Of a stretch of DNA of 42,799 nt, positions 40,834 to 42,799 are shown one piece after another. The translations under genes and the position numbers were made by a program. The notes under the pieces were generated by a model. That model was not told the origin of the DNA. It did no database searches and saw only the letters and a program-made list of their open reading frames with translations. The first letter of the stretch is position 1, and every line of letters begins with the position of its first letter. The stretch lies in NCBI RefSeq assembly GCF_947495925.1, contig NZ_CANMAU010000008.1:1-42799 (forward strand). The letters are read 5' to 3'. Origin of the DNA: an uncultured Algibacter sp. Lineage in GTDB: Bacteria > Bacteroidota > Bacteroidia > Flavobacteriales > Flavobacteriaceae.

Positions 40834-42799
40834 ATGAAAAAACTATTCTTTTTTATTCTATATCCAGTTGTAGTTTTTGGGCAAGTACAAATAGGTGATA
40901 ATATAGATGGAGAATATGGTGATATTCAAGATAAGTTTGGAGACAGTGTTAGTATGTCTTCGGATGGCTCTATAATAGCTATTGGTGCTTCACGGCGTGT
41001 TGGTGTAAATGGTGTTAATTCTGGAAGTGTAAGCATTTACAAAACTATTAATGGTATTTGGACTCAAATAGGTGAAAGTATAGATGGTGAGGCTATTGAT
41101 GACTATTCTGGAGGTTTTATTAGTTTATCTGCTGATGGAAATGTTGTGGCTATAGGAGCTCCTAATAATGATGGAAATGGTTTTAGAGCTGGTCATGTAA
41201 GAATTTATAAGAATATTAATGATAGTTGGACTCAGATAGGAGAAGATATAGATGGAGAAAAAGCAGGTGATTTTTTTGGTAGAGGAGTTAGCTTATCTTC
41301 AGATGGAAATATTATTGCTATAGGAGCTCCTCTTAATGATGGAAATGGTTCAGGTCGTGTAAGAATTTATGAAAATATTAATGATAGTTGGACCCAGATA
41401 GGAGAAAATATTAATGGTGATATAAATAATTTATTAGGTTGGAGTATTAGTTTATCTTCAAATGGGGCTGTTGTAGCTATTGGTTCAATAGGGGGTGGCT
41501 TTAATGATCATGGGGATGTACGGGTTTATGAAAACCAAAGCGGTACTTGGACTCAGGTTGGTTCTAATATTATTGGAGAATTAAAAGATGATTATTCAGG
41601 TTATAGTGTTAGTTTATCGGCTGATGGTAGTATAGTTGCTGTTGGATCTATTGAAAATGACGGAAATGGTGATAACTCAGGTCATGTACGCGTTTATAAA
41701 AATATAAATAGTACTTGGTCTCAAGTAGGGGGCGATATTGACGGAGAGGCGCCGGGTGATCAATCAGGCGGTAGTATTAGTTTATCTTCTGATGGCAATA
41801 TATTAGCTGTTGGAGCGCTTGGTAATCAAGGAAATGGATATCGTTCTGGACATGTCCGTGTTTATAAAAATGTAGATGATTCTTGGAGTCAGTTAGGAGG
41901 TGATATTGATGGCGAAGCTCGTTTTAATTATTTTGGAGATAGTGTTTGTTTATCTTCAGATGGTAGTTCGTTAATTGTTGGTGCACCTTTAAATCATAAT
42001 AATGGTGGGAATTCTGGTTATGCAAGAGTATATGAAAACGTGAGTAGTACTTGGATACAAAAAGGAGATGATATAGAAGGAGAAAAAGGAGTTTCAGGAG
42101 ATATTTTTGGTATTAGTACTAGTTTATCATCTACAGGAAAAATTTTAGCAATTGGAGCATCTGGATTTAAGGCGAATACTGGTAGAGTGAAAATTTATGA
42201 AAATGAAAATGGTATATGGATACAAATAGGTGAAGATATAGAAGGAGAAGCAGCTTATGATTATTCAGGAAGAAATATGAAATTGTGCTCAGATGGTAAT
42301 ATAGTGGCTATTGGAGCTATAAATAATGATGGAATTAATGGTAGTTTAAGCGGTCATGTACGAATTTACGAGAATATAAATGGTATATGGACTCAAATAG
42401 GTTCAGATATTGATGGAGAAGCAGCTTTTGATTATTCAGGTGGAAGTATAGGTTTATCATCAGATGGTAATATTATTGCTATCGGAGCGCACGGTAATGA
42501 TGGATTAAATGGTGAAAATTCAGGTCATGTGCGTATTTATAAAAATACAGGAGGTGTTTGGACTCAAATAGGTTCAGATATTGATGGAGAGGCACCAGGT
42601 GGTTTTTATGGAATAAGTGTGAGTTTATCAGGTGATGGAAGTATAGTTGCTATTGGAGCGCCTGATAATAATGGAAATGGTGAAAATTCAGGTCATGTGC
42701 GTATTTATAAAAATACAGGAGGTGTTTGGACTCAAATAGGTTCAGATATAGATGGAGAAACTCAAGGTGATGCCTCGGGAAGTAGTGTAAGTTTATCCT
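40834..42799 (+). CDS. Secreted FG-GAP-like tandem-repeat protein (3' end outside window)
   Basis: The first 655 codons of a long open frame. A signal peptide (MKKLFFFILYPVVVFG, then QVQIGDNI) is followed by tandem units of 53-58 residues on the plan W-T-Q-I-G-x-D-I-D-G-E ... S-x-S-L-S-S-D-G-N-I-I-A-I-G-A-P ... G-H-V-R-I-Y. W(T/S/I)Q starts occur at about 41,056, 41,228, 41,390, 41,548, 41,718, 41,884, 42,052, 42,218, 42,388, 42,558 and 42,724, giving 12 units with the first, incomplete one. They form beta-propeller-like blades as in FG-GAP/integrin-alpha-like proteins. The last units are almost identical in DNA. A T9SS domain is expected at the missing C-terminus. Confidence 0.8.
   Translation, partial: MKKLFFFILYPVVVFGQVQIGDNIDGEYGDIQDKFGDSVSMSSDGSIIAIGASRRVGVNGVNSGSVSIYKTINGIWTQIGESIDGEAIDDYSGGFISLSADGNVVAIGAPNNDGNGFRAGHVRIYKNINDSWTQIGEDIDGEKAGDFFGRGVSLSSDGNIIAIGAPLNDGNGSGRVRIYENINDSWTQIGENINGDINNLLGWSISLSSNGAVVAIGSIGGGFNDHGDVRVYENQSGTWTQVGSNIIGELKDDYSGYSVSLSADGSIVAVGSIENDGNGDNSGHVRVYKNINSTWSQVGGDIDGEAPGDQSGGSISLSSDGNILAVGALGNQGNGYRSGHVRVYKNVDDSWSQLGGDIDGEARFNYFGDSVCLSSDGSSLIVGAPLNHNNGGNSGYARVYENVSSTWIQKGDDIEGEKGVSGDIFGISTSLSSTGKILAIGASGFKANTGRVKIYENENGIWIQIGEDIEGEAAYDYSGRNMKLCSDGNIVAIGAINNDGINGSLSGHVRIYENINGIWTQIGSDIDGEAAFDYSGGSIGLSSDGNIIAIGAHGNDGLNGENSGHVRIYKNTGGVWTQIGSDIDGEAPGGFYGISVSLSGDGSIVAIGAPDNNGNGENSGHVRIYKNTGGVWTQIGSDIDGETQGDASGSSVSLS

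Overview
The window looks like the chromosome of a marine flavobacterium (Bacteroidota). The DNA is AT-rich. Promoter elements of the Bacteroidota type (TAnnTTTG) lie ahead of several genes. Several proteins end in type IX secretion sorting domains. The gene set (formylglycine sulfatases, a GH117-like enzyme, SulP, M1 and S8 lipoprotein peptidases) fits a degrader of algal polysaccharides.

Region 1, about 1-18,660, is the unusual part. All clearly intact genes lie on the plus strand and sit in short unrelated cassettes: two sulfatases, a lipoprotein with a 37-aa membrane peptide, a membrane protein, a ParD/ParE toxin-antitoxin pair, an alpha/beta hydrolase, WYL, AraC, TetR and ArsR regulators with partner genes, a ClbS/DfsB-like protein and a broken FG-GAP protein. 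Between cassettes lie 70-140 bp imperfect palindromes with a shared plan: left edge AAC-N6-CAAC, arms with unpaired bases, a variable central hairpin, right edge ACCGTTG-N6-A(A/T)T. The N6 tag at the start of a cassette is the reverse complement of the N6 at the end of the same cassette, not of its neighbour's. This is the logic of integron attC sites, but the cores do not fit GTTRRRY and no integrase is in the window. I read it as an integron-like cassette array with a non-canonical attC class. One cassette is interrupted by an IS3-family element, and the right end (about 16.6-18.7 kb) is decayed.

Region 2, 18.8-34.0 kb, is ordinary chromosome: a secreted GH117-like glycosidase, a CPA-type cation/proton antiporter, a UspA-SulP operon, an MBL-fold hydrolase, an S8 and an M1 lipoprotein peptidase, a Na/Pi-type transporter, and a two-gene operon of a GCS2-like ligase fused to CBS domains plus an aspartoacylase-like hydrolase.

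Region 3, 34.1-42.8 kb, holds rnpA and a C-terminal processing peptidase, an OmpA-like protein with a leucine-rich-repeat T9SS protein, and a minus-strand run of rpiB, a CDF metal exporter and an ElaA-type acetyltransferase. After a 476-bp AT-rich gap comes the start of a long repeat protein that runs off the window.

Calls rest on reading motifs by eye; no database search was possible.
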